Shown piece by piece: positions 52,621-61,331 of a stretch of DNA of 64,000 bases. The position numbers were made by a program, and so were the translations under genes. Source of the stretch: Gilvibacter sp. SZ-19 (lineage in GTDB: Bacteria > Bacteroidota > Bacteroidia > Flavobacteriales > Flavobacteriaceae); assembly GCF_002163875.1 (NCBI RefSeq), contig NZ_CP019333.1:2906864-2970863 (forward strand). Reading direction: 5' to 3'. The notes under the pieces are model-generated. The model had not been told where the DNA came from, ran no database searches, and worked only from the letters and a program-made list of their open reading frames with translations. Each line of letters begins with the position of its first letter. The stretch's first letter is position 1.

Positions 52621-53337
52621 ATGCAGCTATTCTATCAACCTGAATTAGACACCAACAGTACCAGTGTAGGCTTTGACAAAGAAGAAAGTCGCCACATTAC
52701 TCGCGTACTTAGAAAGTCTACCGGAGACCTTATTCACATTACCAATGGAAAGGGATTGATGTTCCAAGGAGAATTGGGACTGGTAGAACCCAAACATTGC
52801 GAGGCTTATATTACCAAGGTTGAAAAATTACCGGCATTGCCCTACCGACTGCATTTGGCCGTTGCTCCTACAAAATCCAACGATCGGTTTGAATGGTTTT
52901 TAGAGAAAGCTACGGAGATAGGCATTAGTCGAATTACACCCTTGTTGTGTGACCACAGCGAACGCAAGCAGATCAATTGGGAACGTTACCACAAGATCTT
53001 GGTGAGTGCCATGAAGCAATCTCTGCAAGCACACTTACCGGAATTGGTCGAGCTTACCTCATTTTCAAATTTTATCGATGAGCAAGCCGCCCTTAAGGGA
53101 ATCAAAGCCATAGCCCACTGTGAGGAAAGCTCCAAAACTCCACTTAAAACCTTGCTAGGCGAGCAAGAATCTGTGGATATACTTGTGCTAATTGGTCCGG
53201 AAGGTGACTTTAGCCCTGCGGAGATAGAAAAAGCGGTTACGGCGGGCTTTGAGGCTACAAGTCTGGGAGAGCAGCGTCTGCGTACAGAAACTGCCGCGCT
53301 AGTGGCTTGTCATACTGCAGCTTTGATTCGGTCTTAA
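52621..53337 (+). CDS. rsmE: 16S rRNA (uracil-1498-N3)-methyltransferase
   Basis: A 238-residue SPOUT methyltransferase. The N-terminal PUA-like part has KEESRHITRVLRKSTGDLIHI near residue 20. The knot holds KATEIGISRITPLLCDHSE near 95, LIGPEGDFSPAEIEKA near 180 and the C-terminal SLGEQRLRTETAALVA near 215, all RsmE hallmarks. It methylates U1498 of 16S rRNA. It is followed by a convergent lipoprotein gene. Confidence 0.94.
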   Translation: MQLFYQPELDTNSTSVGFDKEESRHITRVLRKSTGDLIHITNGKGLMFQGELGLVEPKHCEAYITKVEKLPALPYRLHLAVAPTKSNDRFEWFLEKATEIGISRITPLLCDHSERKQINWERYHKILVSAMKQSLQAHLPELVELTSFSNFIDEQAALKGIKAIAHCEESSKTPLKTLLGEQESVDILVLIGPEGDFSPAEIEKAVTAGFEATSLGEQRLRTETAALVACHTAALIRS

Positions 53338-53342
53338 ATATT

Positions 53343-53370
53343 GAAACCCAGAGCCGAAGCCCCGGGTTTC
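53343..53370 (-). terminator. UUCG-capped hairpin after the SusCD-lipoprotein operon
   Basis: Read as minus-strand RNA, GAAACCC and GGGUUUC continue into GGGGC and GCUCU around a UUCG loop, giving a 12-bp stem with two G-U pairs. On the plus strand the inner part mispairs, so it is directional. It lacks a long U-run and lies 39 bases after the lipoprotein stop, so it may terminate or protect that transcript's 3' end. Confidence 0.5.
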
Positions 53371-53409
53371 GCTAACCAACCTTGATTCAAAAAAATTTGA
53401 AAAAAAGTA

Positions 53410-54285
53410 TCATTGTTTGGTCCACTGAAGGGTCACATCAGGAGAACCTTCGCCACAAGAATCGGTAATATCGTCTTGAAAGGTCAAGGTAAAACTGCTG
53501 TCGTCTCCAGAGATATACATGCCATTTCCACCAACACCGGGCCCTAAAAAGATAGAGTTGCCACCACAGGCGGTAAAGGTGAATTGTTCATCTGCAAAGA
53601 TCACCTCCTCGCACACAAAATCCATCACATAAGAAGTAAGGTTGTCTAAGCCTACAGAGGCCACATAAAAGGCTTCGAACGCACGTTGGTTTGGTCCGCC
53701 TAGCGTGATGCCTAAAGCCGCTTCAGAGGTCGATTGATCATATAGGGTCAAAACCACTCCACCCCCGTCAGGATCAAAGGTATCGAGGCCAAAAATGGTC
53801 GGCGTAACTTGTTCTACCAGATAATCTCCTGTGAAAGCTCCAGCCTCTACAGGACAAGTAATGAAAACCTTGATTATAAGCGAACTAGAAACTGCCACCT
53901 CTTCTGATGCTTCAATACTTACCAATACCTCTTCTGTTGGGATTTGTTCTCCCAAAGGATCAATTCCCGAGATAGTAAAACTCCCTTGGTAGGCATTGGC
54001 AGGAATGGTAAAACTACTGGGGATGTTGTAGTAATCCGCACCTAGCCCTACTGGGGCAGCGACAGACAAATTGAAAGTTCGGTCTTCTGGAGCTCTGGTA
54101 GAACTGTTGACCACCACCTCTGCCGATCCGGAATCGTTGATCAGAATGGCGAGTTCTACAGTAGATTTTTCAAAGCTCAGTAAGGTCTGACCATTATCCG
54201 GATCGAACAGGATACGGTCTTTATCGGAATCGCAGGCGGTAAAAGCCACGCAATTCATTAAAATGAGTATGATATACTTTTTCAT
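53410..54285 (-). CDS. Surface lipoprotein of the SusCD locus, unknown ligand
   Basis: A 291-residue lipoprotein: signal peptide with lipobox FTAC near residue 18, then Asp-rich residues (DSDKDRILFDPDNG), the kind that leads flavobacterial lipoproteins to the surface. Residues about 35-140 form a beta-sandwich with Calx-beta-like AEVVVNSSTRAPEDRTFNLSV and ADYYNIPSSFTIPANAYQGSFTI. The C-terminal half is a different beta domain with three cysteines. It lies 11 bases downstream of the SusD-like gene on the same strand, where substrate-binding surface proteins usually sit. No sugar-binding motif can be named. Confidence 0.75.
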   Translation of the reverse strand: MKKYIILILMNCVAFTACDSDKDRILFDPDNGQTLLSFEKSTVELAILINDSGSAEVVVNSSTRAPEDRTFNLSVAAPVGLGADYYNIPSSFTIPANAYQGSFTISGIDPLGEQIPTEEVLVSIEASEEVAVSSSLIIKVFITCPVEAGAFTGDYLVEQVTPTIFGLDTFDPDGGGVVLTLYDQSTSEAALGITLGGPNQRAFEAFYVASVGLDNLTSYVMDFVCEEVIFADEQFTFTACGGNSIFLGPGVGGNGMYISGDDSSFTLTFQDDITDSCGEGSPDVTLQWTKQ

Positions 54286-54296
54286 GATTCTTGAAT

Positions 54297-55724
54297 TTAA
54301 TTGGTGTCATAACCTGGATTCTGTTCAATATTCGGGTTTACATCGATCTCGGCTTGCGGAATAGGCAAAGTGAATCTAAAATCACTTGGCAAGAGTTCAC
54401 AAGGCGTAGGCCCGCCGCAATCGGCTTCGTTCCGCACGATCCCAAGACCCGTAAGGTCTCGAGTTCTTCTCAAGTCGATAAATCGATGCCCTTCATAGGC
54501 TAATTCTTTGCGGCGCTCACTTAAAATGTCAGTAATGGCTTCGAGAACAGAGGAATAATTAGGAGCCGGCTGATCGGATCCAAAGCGCGCGTCACGAAGG
54601 GCATCGATGGTTAGTGCTGCCTCGGCCAATTGCCCCAAGCGGGCTTGGGCCTCAGCTTTTATTAAATATTGTTCGGCTACGCGATAGAGTTTTAGGTCGT
54701 TCAACCCAAACTGTCCGTCGCGTCCCGGATATTTCTTGATAAATAAGGTCTCCGGAGGATTACTCACCGGATCTATGGTACCGCCGTCAACATCATCGTC
54801 TAGGAGCACATCATAGCGAACATCTGCAGGGTCCAAGGAATCAAAGAGACCAAAGGACATCTCAAAGAATGCTCCCCCGGTACCTGTAAAATAGAACAGA
54901 CCACCAGCTCTGGCATCTGCCACCGTGCGCGAGGCCTTGAATATGACCTCGGTATTATCCGCATCGGCATACATGGCGATGTACTGCTCCGGAGTCGCTA
55001 AAGGATAAGTGGCAATAAGCTGATCTGCCATACCAATAGCCTGCGTGTAATCACCTCTATATAAGGCAATACGCGCTTTCAAGGCTTTGATAAAGTCCTT
55101 GTTAAGAAAGATATTCACAGAATCTTCCAAAAGCGCATCCGCAGCATCTAAGTCACTTAAGATTCCTGCAAAAACGTCGCCTACGCTATCGCGACTCGGC
55201 AATTCTAAGATCACCACAAAGTCGATATAAGGCACACCCAGGTCATTATCGGCAAATCCTGGTGCAAACACCGTCAAAAGGTCAAAATGCGCCAAGGCTC
55301 TCAAAGCCAAGGCCTGCCCTTCTATCTGTGACAAACGATCTAGCTGTTCTGGCGTTAAGTCACTGCTGTCGATTACCGAAATGGCCTCCAGCACCCGATT
55401 GGCCCGATTGATCACCGCATAATAACTGGAGTAGATATTGTTTACAACGCCACTCCCTGCGTTGATGGTCTGATTGTGTTCTACTGTTCCCTGACCACCG
55501 TTGGCATTACCAAAACGCAGATCGTCTGCAAAGCGAGAGGAGAACTGTATAATCAGCTGCGGATTGTAAGCCGCATACGCCCCACTGAGGGCAAGGTCTA
55601 TGTCTTCCGGAGTGGTCAAGGCTCCTTCTGCAGCAACCGAATCTACCGGAAGTATGTCTGTAGCATCTCGGCACCCTGCAAATAGCAGGCTTGCCGAGGC
55701 GATATATATAAATAACTTCTTCAT
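54297..55724 (-). CDS. RagB/SusD-family nutrient-binding lipoprotein
   Basis: A 475-residue outer-membrane lipoprotein with lipobox LFAGC near residue 16. The SusD fold is plain: an N-terminal ALSGAYAAYNPQ helix near 45, TPR-like helices with ALRALAHFDLLTVFAPGF near 140-157, VPYIDF near 165, ALKARIALYRGDY near 215, and a C-terminal helix ending ELAYEGHRFIDLRR near 425 and FTLPIPQAEIDVNPNIEQNPGY at the end. It caps the SusC channel and delivers ligand. It starts 11 bases after SusC. The ligand is unknown, since no carbohydrate-active enzyme is beside it. Confidence 0.93.
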   Translation of the reverse strand: MKKLFIYIASASLLFAGCRDATDILPVDSVAAEGALTTPEDIDLALSGAYAAYNPQLIIQFSSRFADDLRFGNANGGQGTVEHNQTINAGSGVVNNIYSSYYAVINRANRVLEAISVIDSSDLTPEQLDRLSQIEGQALALRALAHFDLLTVFAPGFADNDLGVPYIDFVVILELPSRDSVGDVFAGILSDLDAADALLEDSVNIFLNKDFIKALKARIALYRGDYTQAIGMADQLIATYPLATPEQYIAMYADADNTEVIFKASRTVADARAGGLFYFTGTGGAFFEMSFGLFDSLDPADVRYDVLLDDDVDGGTIDPVSNPPETLFIKKYPGRDGQFGLNDLKLYRVAEQYLIKAEAQARLGQLAEAALTIDALRDARFGSDQPAPNYSSVLEAITDILSERRKELAYEGHRFIDLRRTRDLTGLGIVRNEADCGGPTPCELLPSDFRFTLPIPQAEIDVNPNIEQNPGYDTN

Positions 55725-55735
55725 GATCTCAATTT

Positions 55736-58700
55736 TTAAAAGGTTAAGTCTAAACCAAGGGTAAAGGTTCTGGCGGTCGGGAAATCGAAGAACGAAGTAC
55801 CGGTATTGGTCTCCGGGTCAAAGCCGCGCCAACGACTAAAGGTTAACACGTTCTGGCCTTGGACATAGATCCTTGCGGCGGCAAAAGGCTTCTTCTTGAA
55901 TTGCTCGCCGCGCAAGGTGTATCCAAGCACGATATTGCGCAGACGCAAAAAGGAACTGTTTTCCAAGTAGCGATCTCCGGCCTGAAATCTGAAGCCGCCC
56001 AAGTTTGGATCGGGCACATCGGTGATGTCTCCCGGCTGACTCCAAGCGTTAAGCACCGTGGTGCTCTGATTGGCAAAACCGGCCAGAGAAGGATCTTCTG
56101 TTACCGCTAAGGAACCGTTGGTACGGTACTGCTCCGCAGCAAAACTCCACAAACAAGACAAGGCAAAGCCTTTGTATTGAATGTCAGCACCAAAACCACC
56201 ACTGTAAAGCGGCTGCGTACCCTTGCCCAAAAAGACAGCGTCGTCTGGATTGAACTGATTGGTGATCTGCCCATTAGCATCCAGATACAAAGGTTCTCCG
56301 TTGGCAGGATTCACCCCGGCATAGCGCACCAGGCGGAATTCTCCAATGGATTGCCCAACCCCAAGATTCCCAACGCGTTCTTCTCCGTCGAAAAGACTTA
56401 AGATCTCGTTGTCGTTGTAATTGAGGTTACCATAGAGGTTTATATACAACTGTTTGGCTTCGTTACGCAAGAGGGCGTAATTGAATTCAAAATCGACTCC
56501 TTTGTTTCTGAGCTTCCCGACATTGTCTGGAAAGGTGTTAAACCCAGAGGTCAAAGAAACAGGACGAAACAACAAGGCATCGCGGGTAGTGTTCGAATAC
56601 ACATCCAGATTTCCACTAAAACGATTGTCAAAAAGGCTAAAATCGATACCGATATTGGCCTGAGTGGTTTCCTCCCATTTTAAGTTTTCATTACCGATGG
56701 CACTGGGTACTACACCCGGAGTGGCGTTGTAACCTATGGCCGGCGAGAACAAACTGAATTGACCAAAAGGAATAAACAGTTCTTGGTTTCCTACCGTTCC
56801 ATAGCTTACCCGCAAGGCGAGTTCATTGACCCACTCTTGCTTTGCCATAAAAGCCTCATTGGCGACATTCCAACGGCCAGAAACGGCATAGAACGTACCG
56901 AACTCATTCTCGTCTGGAAAAAAGGACGAACCATCTCTACGCAAACTGGCCTGCAGTTCGTAACGTTTATCGTAACGGTAACTCAAAACTCCGAAGTAAG
57001 AAAACAGACCGCGGTCGTTCTGGGCCCCGAAAAGGATCGGGATATAAGGACGCGTCTCTGCTCCGCCTTGAAGCTCAACAACTTGCCCGTTGGTAATTCC
57101 GTTGATAGACTCTTCAAAGAGTGGATTCAATCCGAAGCCAACAAAGCCGAAAGAACGTACATGCCTTTTATTGTACTCAGTAAATAAGGAGGCGCTAACA
57201 TCGTGCACATCACCGAAAGTGTTCTTGTATTTAAGACTGGCGTTGAAATTGACACGCAGATCTCTGAAGTCACTTTCTTGACGCGAACCTTTCAGGTCTG
57301 AATCCGCAGTGGGCGTTATTAGCCCACGGATACTCCCAGGTGTTGTGATGATAGTACCGTTCTGTTGGCGGTAATCTGCCCCCAACAAGGCTCCTAGCTT
57401 GAGATTCTTCGCCAATTCATAGGTGGCGTCCAAAGAACCGATAAGGCGAAGCTCTTCTTCGTTGTCGGTATTGAAAGTGGCCGTGTTCAGGGCCAAATAA
57501 GGCGTATTCAGAAATCCATTGGCACCAGAGGCATTGATAGAACCGTCCGGATTTAAGGCTCCAGATTCTACAGTACCAAAAGTGTTCAGGCTTCCGTCTG
57601 GATTAAAGGCATCTTGAAACGGCAAGCCGATATAGGGCACGATAAAAGGATTGTCTAACTGCCCGCCGGTATTGCCGCCACGCACACGATCTACCACAAA
57701 ATTGCTCTTGCTAAAGTTGGCCGTGAACTGGCTCGAAAGCTGAAAGCGATCGGAGCGAACTTCGTTATTCGTTCTAAAGGTAAATCGCTGCAGGGAAGAA
57801 CCTAGCGTGATTCCCTCCTGCTCAAAATATCCCAAAGAATTAAAGCTTCGGCTGTTCTCACCTCCGCGAGAAACGGCGATCTCATGAGAGATGGTAGACC
57901 CATTTCTAAAGAAAATATCGCTCCAGTCGGTATTGATCCGGGCCAGGGTTGCGATCTCCTGATCGGTTAGACCATTTCCGGCTCCTGTTCCGATGAGCCT
58001 TTGATATTCCAACAGCTGCTGAGAATTCAAGACGTCAAAATTCGGATCGGGTTTTAATGAAACTCCATACTGGGAACGATAGGTCAAGGTAAGCGGACTG
58101 TTAAACTTTCCGCGTTTGGTGGTCACCACGATAACCCCTCCGGCAGCACGGCTACCGTAAAGCGCCGAGGCGGACGCGTCCTTAAGGACCTGAATGTCCT
58201 CAATATCGTTGGCGTTCAAACTGCGGAAGTTGTCTTGGTCTACAAACACTCCATCGATAACGAACAAAGGTTCACTGTCTCCATTAAAGGAGTTGACCCC
58301 ACGAATGGTAATGGTTCCCTGTTGACCGGGTTGTCCGGAGCCTGTGGCTACGTTCAAACCAGCAACACGACCTTGTAAGACTTGATCTAAAGAGGCAATG
58401 GGTACCTGCTCCACTTCTTTAGCGTTTACAGTACTAACTGCCGCTGTTGGATTCTCTAAGCCGTAAATTGGGGCTGAGATCACTACAGTCTCTAGAGCCT
58501 CGGACTCTAAAACTACATTGATCTGACTGCGGCCGTTCACAGCGATCTCTAAGGGTGCAGTGGATACATACGAGAACACCAGGGTTTGACTGCCATCTAC
58601 ATTGATGGTATAGCTTCCGTCAAGGTCGGTTTGTACCCCTAAATTGGTGTCTTTGATCTGTACAGTGGCTCCAAAAAGCGGGAAGCCTTCTGCATCGGTT

Positions 58701-58789
58701 ACGGTACCTGTCACAGTAAGTTGCTGAGCAAACCCTAGCCAAGGGATCAGCAGAAATACCAGAGAGGCTTTTTTTAGCATACTCTTCAT
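55736..58789 (-). CDS. SusC/RagA-family TonB-dependent outer-membrane transporter
   Basis: A 1017-residue protein starting at ATG 58789. After a signal peptide come a CarboxypepD_reg-like domain (TVTDAEGFPLFGATVQI near residues 28-45), the plug with IRGVNSFNGDSEPLFVIDGVFVDQ near 170 and ASASALYGSRAAGGVIVVTTKRG near 210, and a 22-strand barrel to the end (TFTLGLDLTF). It imports glycans or peptides with energy from TonB. The TonB-contact motif at the regulatory-plug junction is ETVVISAPIYG. Genes for SusD and a lipoprotein follow, and a membrane AraC-type regulator precedes it. Confidence 0.94.
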   Translation of the reverse strand: MKSMLKKASLVFLLIPWLGFAQQLTVTGTVTDAEGFPLFGATVQIKDTNLGVQTDLDGSYTINVDGSQTLVFSYVSTAPLEIAVNGRSQINVVLESEALETVVISAPIYGLENPTAAVSTVNAKEVEQVPIASLDQVLQGRVAGLNVATGSGQPGQQGTITIRGVNSFNGDSEPLFVIDGVFVDQDNFRSLNANDIEDIQVLKDASASALYGSRAAGGVIVVTTKRGKFNSPLTLTYRSQYGVSLKPDPNFDVLNSQQLLEYQRLIGTGAGNGLTDQEIATLARINTDWSDIFFRNGSTISHEIAVSRGGENSRSFNSLGYFEQEGITLGSSLQRFTFRTNNEVRSDRFQLSSQFTANFSKSNFVVDRVRGGNTGGQLDNPFIVPYIGLPFQDAFNPDGSLNTFGTVESGALNPDGSINASGANGFLNTPYLALNTATFNTDNEEELRLIGSLDATYELAKNLKLGALLGADYRQQNGTIITTPGSIRGLITPTADSDLKGSRQESDFRDLRVNFNASLKYKNTFGDVHDVSASLFTEYNKRHVRSFGFVGFGLNPLFEESINGITNGQVVELQGGAETRPYIPILFGAQNDRGLFSYFGVLSYRYDKRYELQASLRRDGSSFFPDENEFGTFYAVSGRWNVANEAFMAKQEWVNELALRVSYGTVGNQELFIPFGQFSLFSPAIGYNATPGVVPSAIGNENLKWEETTQANIGIDFSLFDNRFSGNLDVYSNTTRDALLFRPVSLTSGFNTFPDNVGKLRNKGVDFEFNYALLRNEAKQLYINLYGNLNYNDNEILSLFDGEERVGNLGVGQSIGEFRLVRYAGVNPANGEPLYLDANGQITNQFNPDDAVFLGKGTQPLYSGGFGADIQYKGFALSCLWSFAAEQYRTNGSLAVTEDPSLAGFANQSTTVLNAWSQPGDITDVPDPNLGGFRFQAGDRYLENSSFLRLRNIVLGYTLRGEQFKKKPFAAARIYVQGQNVLTFSRWRGFDPETNTGTSFFDFPTARTFTLGLDLTF

Positions 58790-58903
58790 ACTAGCAAATT
58801 TTTGATGAAACAAAAACGAGGCTTTAAAAGCAGGATCGCTCTTAAATGCGCTAGTACAAATATTTAAGGGAATGCCGCGGTAAATGGGTGCAATGGATAA
58901 GGA

Positions 58904-58920
58904 TTACCCTTTACCTTTTT
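58904..58920. repeat. Direct repeat copy 1 upstream of susC
   Basis: TTACCCTTTACCTTTT occurs here (with one extra T) and again 43 bases on. It lies about 115 bases upstream of the susC start, in the promoter region. Confidence 0.7.
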
Positions 58921-58940
58921 AAAGTTTACCTAAGCCCGAA

Positions 58941-58946
58941 CGGGCC
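58941..58946. other. Hairpin between the two direct repeats
   Basis: GCCCG-AA-CGGGC (58935-58946 in full) is a short perfect palindrome between the two repeats, also just after the regulator stop. It could be a weak terminator for the regulator gene, but no T-run follows on the minus strand. Confidence 0.35.
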
Positions 58947-58962
58947 TTACCCTTTACCTTTT
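58947..58962. repeat. Direct repeat copy 2 upstream of susC
   Basis: TTACCCTTTACCTTTT, identical over 16 bases to copy 1 and 43 bases (about four helical turns) away. A third TTTACC half-site lies between at 58925-58930. The position suits a binding site for the adjacent AraC-type regulator. Confidence 0.7.
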
Positions 58963-58975
58963 AGACGAAATAAGC

Positions 58976-60385
58976 TTATGAATATAAGGCCTTTACGTAT
59001 TGTGAAGGCGTAACCTCGTTGATCTTCTTAAACGATTTATTAAAGGTTACTTTGTTGTTGAAGCCCACCTCGTAGGCCACGTCGATAATGTTCTTTTCGC
59101 GTTCGGTATCGGCTTTTAGGATCTCCATAGCCTCCTTGATCCTGTAGCTGTTTATTAGCTCAAAGAAGTTCTGCCCGAAATGCTCGTTGATTATCTGTGA
59201 GGCAGAATGACGTGTAGTACCAAGGCGATCGGCAAGGGAATCGAGGTTAATGTCGTTCTCCCGATAGATCTTCTCTTCGTCCAAGAGATTCACCAGCTGA
59301 TTCTTTAGTTCTAAAGAGTAACTGTTGGTGAGCCCAGAATTCTTGTATTTCAGGTAGTTGGATTCTAAATGGAAGCCCATTAAAACCTTAGGCTGGGAAT
59401 AAGCGACATAGGCCACATAGAGTACCATGCCAGACATGAGGATCAACTGCGAGTTGAAAACCGGCCCGGTATTGATATCTGCCATAAGCAGTATACCATA
59501 CACCAAATAAACCAAAGCGTATAAGATCTGAAAGCCAACTATATTACGCTGCCAGACATAAAGCGGTGTTTGCACTTGTGTGCGATGGGTTCTTGTTTTT
59601 AAAAAGAGCAATAAGGTCAATGTTGCGTACACCACCAGCGAAAGTATCTTTCCGGCTGCGACCAATTGTCCGTAAGGATTGGAACTGTAATTGCCTAAAC
59701 CGAGCATCATCCGCAGTTTCTCTTCTGCCGAAAGCGCATATATTGGTAAGAACATGACCACCAAAGCCAGCGTTGGCAAAAGATGAAGCGCGTCTATCCA
59801 TTTAGGTTTATAACCTGTTTTGATCCGTCTGAAGTAAAAATAAAGTAATGGTCCGTATAGGAATGAAAACACTGTCGACATGCTTTGAGTATGCGGTAAT
59901 TCGAAAGTGTAATTCATGGTATAAAGCCCTACGTGTATGATAAACACGGAGTGAATCAAGAGGAACAAACTAAGCAGCAGCGCGGCCAATTGGTCTTTTT
60001 TCTTTCTGATATTGATGATCAGCACAATAAAAAAGCCGATAAGTCCGGAATAGATATAAAAGAGTGCGATCCACTTGAATTGAGGTACGTATTGATCTAC
60101 CAGACTTTGATAGGCCGGAGCCTCACTGATATAATTGAACGAGCTGTGCTCTACAAAGTGAAAGTCTAAAGTGCGTTTAACGTATTTATCTATATAAACG
60201 GCTGCGGTCTCTGCATCGTTGGTCTTGGCCGCTTTAAATGCCAACTCCCTAAACATAAGTACAGAGTCGATCTGCACTTCTTCTTGCATATGTGCCGATG
60301 AGATCTGGGCAAAAGATGTCGTGCCGCTCAAAACTAGGAGCAGTAGCACGATCATTTTTTTGAATTTTGCCTGGATGGTTAGCAT
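58976..60385 (-). CDS. Membrane-anchored AraC-type transcription regulator
   Basis: A 469-residue protein. A signal or anchor segment near residues 10-26 is followed by a helical extracytoplasmic part to about 105, and then six to seven transmembrane helices to about 335. The last 110 residues are an AraC double helix-turn-helix: LADRLGTTRHSASQIINEHFGQNFFELINSYRIKEAMEIL and IIDVAYEVGFNNKVTFNKSFKKINEVTPSQY. This layout couples signals outside to DNA binding at the membrane. It lies 186 bases upstream of SusC on the same strand, the expected place for a locus regulator. A TATCTTTA -7-like box lies 15 bases before its ATG. Confidence 0.85.
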   Translation of the reverse strand: MLTIQAKFKKMIVLLLLVLSGTTSFAQISSAHMQEEVQIDSVLMFRELAFKAAKTNDAETAAVYIDKYVKRTLDFHFVEHSSFNYISEAPAYQSLVDQYVPQFKWIALFYIYSGLIGFFIVLIINIRKKKDQLAALLLSLFLLIHSVFIIHVGLYTMNYTFELPHTQSMSTVFSFLYGPLLYFYFRRIKTGYKPKWIDALHLLPTLALVVMFLPIYALSAEEKLRMMLGLGNYSSNPYGQLVAAGKILSLVVYATLTLLLFLKTRTHRTQVQTPLYVWQRNIVGFQILYALVYLVYGILLMADINTGPVFNSQLILMSGMVLYVAYVAYSQPKVLMGFHLESNYLKYKNSGLTNSYSLELKNQLVNLLDEEKIYRENDINLDSLADRLGTTRHSASQIINEHFGQNFFELINSYRIKEAMEILKADTEREKNIIDVAYEVGFNNKVTFNKSFKKINEVTPSQYVKALYS

Positions 60386-60454
60386 AGCAGAATTTTCAAT
60401 TAAAGATAAGCCTCAGCAAGGTAAAATAAAAGCGGACAGTACATCCCGATAGAA

Positions 60455-60468
60455 GTTTACTCGTAAAC
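60455..60468. promoter_or_regulatory. Palindrome upstream of the AraC-type regulator
   Basis: GTTTAC-TC-GTAAAC, a perfect six-base dyad, lies about 70 bases upstream of the regulator ATG. It shares the GTTTAC core with a half-site in the susC promoter. The 287-base spacer 60386-60672 otherwise shows only AT-rich promoter-like sequence and a TTTACC pair at 60599 and 60610. Confidence 0.35.
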
Positions 60469-60660
60469 CTTTATCAGGAGACAACCATAAAACGCTGTAA
60501 TACAAATATATAGAACACTGTTATAAAAACACTAAGATTTTAACATTCAAAGCTCAGAAATAAATCATTATTAATCATCTTCTTTTAATTTACAACAATT
60601 TACCGGGGATTTACCCTACAATTTTAGCCTATTTGGCATTTATTTAAGAGAAAGGAATGC

Positions 60661-60668
60661 TACCTTTA
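60661..60668 (+). promoter_or_regulatory. -7 promoter element touching the DUF4159 start
   Basis: TACCTTTA, then TGGC, then ATG 60673. It is one base off the consensus, with a TTTG at 60632-60635 as a possible but over-spaced -33. The start would be leaderless. Confidence 0.4.
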
Positions 60669-60672
60669 TGGC

Positions 60673-61329
60673 ATGAGACCGATCCGTATAATAAGTATAA
60701 GTTGTCTGCTATTGTTTAGTCTGACCACAAGCCTTATTGCACAAGAAATTGCTGTGCTACAATACGGCGGTGGTGGCGATTGGTACAGCAACCCAACGGC
60801 GGTTCCGAATTTGATCCGCTTTTGTAACCAAGAGATCGGTACGGTGATGAAAGATCGCGTAAACAGCGTTAAGCCTGGAAGCATTGATCTTTTCAATTAC
60901 CCAATGTTGCATATGACGGGGCATGGGAATGTATATTTTACCGATGAAGAAGCTGAAAATCTACGAACCTATCTGCTGAGTGGTGGTTTTTTACATATCG
61001 ATGACAATTACGGTATGGACCCTTATTTGAGAAAAGAACTCAGTAAGATCTTTCCAGACAAAGAGTTGAAAGAACTACCGGCCTCCCACCCGCTATTCAG
61101 CATACATTTTAAATTTCCACAAGGCTTACCCAAAATACACGAGCACGACAACGGCCGCCCGCAAGCTTTTGGCATTTTTGAGAACGACAGGCTGCTGGTG
61201 TTATATACTTACGAATCTGATATTGGCGATGGTTGGGAAAACCCGGAGATTCACAACGATCCGCCTGCCGTGCGGTTAAAAGCCTTACAGATGGGTGCCA
61301 ATATTGTCAAATTTGCCTTTAATCAATAG
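60673..61329 (+). CDS. DUF4159 exported protein
   Basis: A 218-residue exported protein with a signal peptide ending SLIAQ near residue 24. The mature part matches DUF4159, a domain related to glutamine-amidotransferase-like folds: LQYGGGGDWYSNPTAVPNLIRFCNQ near 30-55, PMLHMTGHGNVYFTDEEAENLRTYLLSGGFLHIDDNYGMD near 80-120, and DRLLVLYTYESDIGDGWENPE near 178. A catalytic Cys at the nucleophile position is not evident, so it is probably non-enzymatic. The following methyltransferase starts two bases after the stop, a conserved flavobacterial order as I recall it. Confidence 0.88.
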   Translation: MRPIRIISISCLLLFSLTTSLIAQEIAVLQYGGGGDWYSNPTAVPNLIRFCNQEIGTVMKDRVNSVKPGSIDLFNYPMLHMTGHGNVYFTDEEAENLRTYLLSGGFLHIDDNYGMDPYLRKELSKIFPDKELKELPASHPLFSIHFKFPQGLPKIHEHDNGRPQAFGIFENDRLLVLYTYESDIGDGWENPEIHNDPPAVRLKALQMGANIVKFAFNQ

Positions 61330-61331
61330 GG

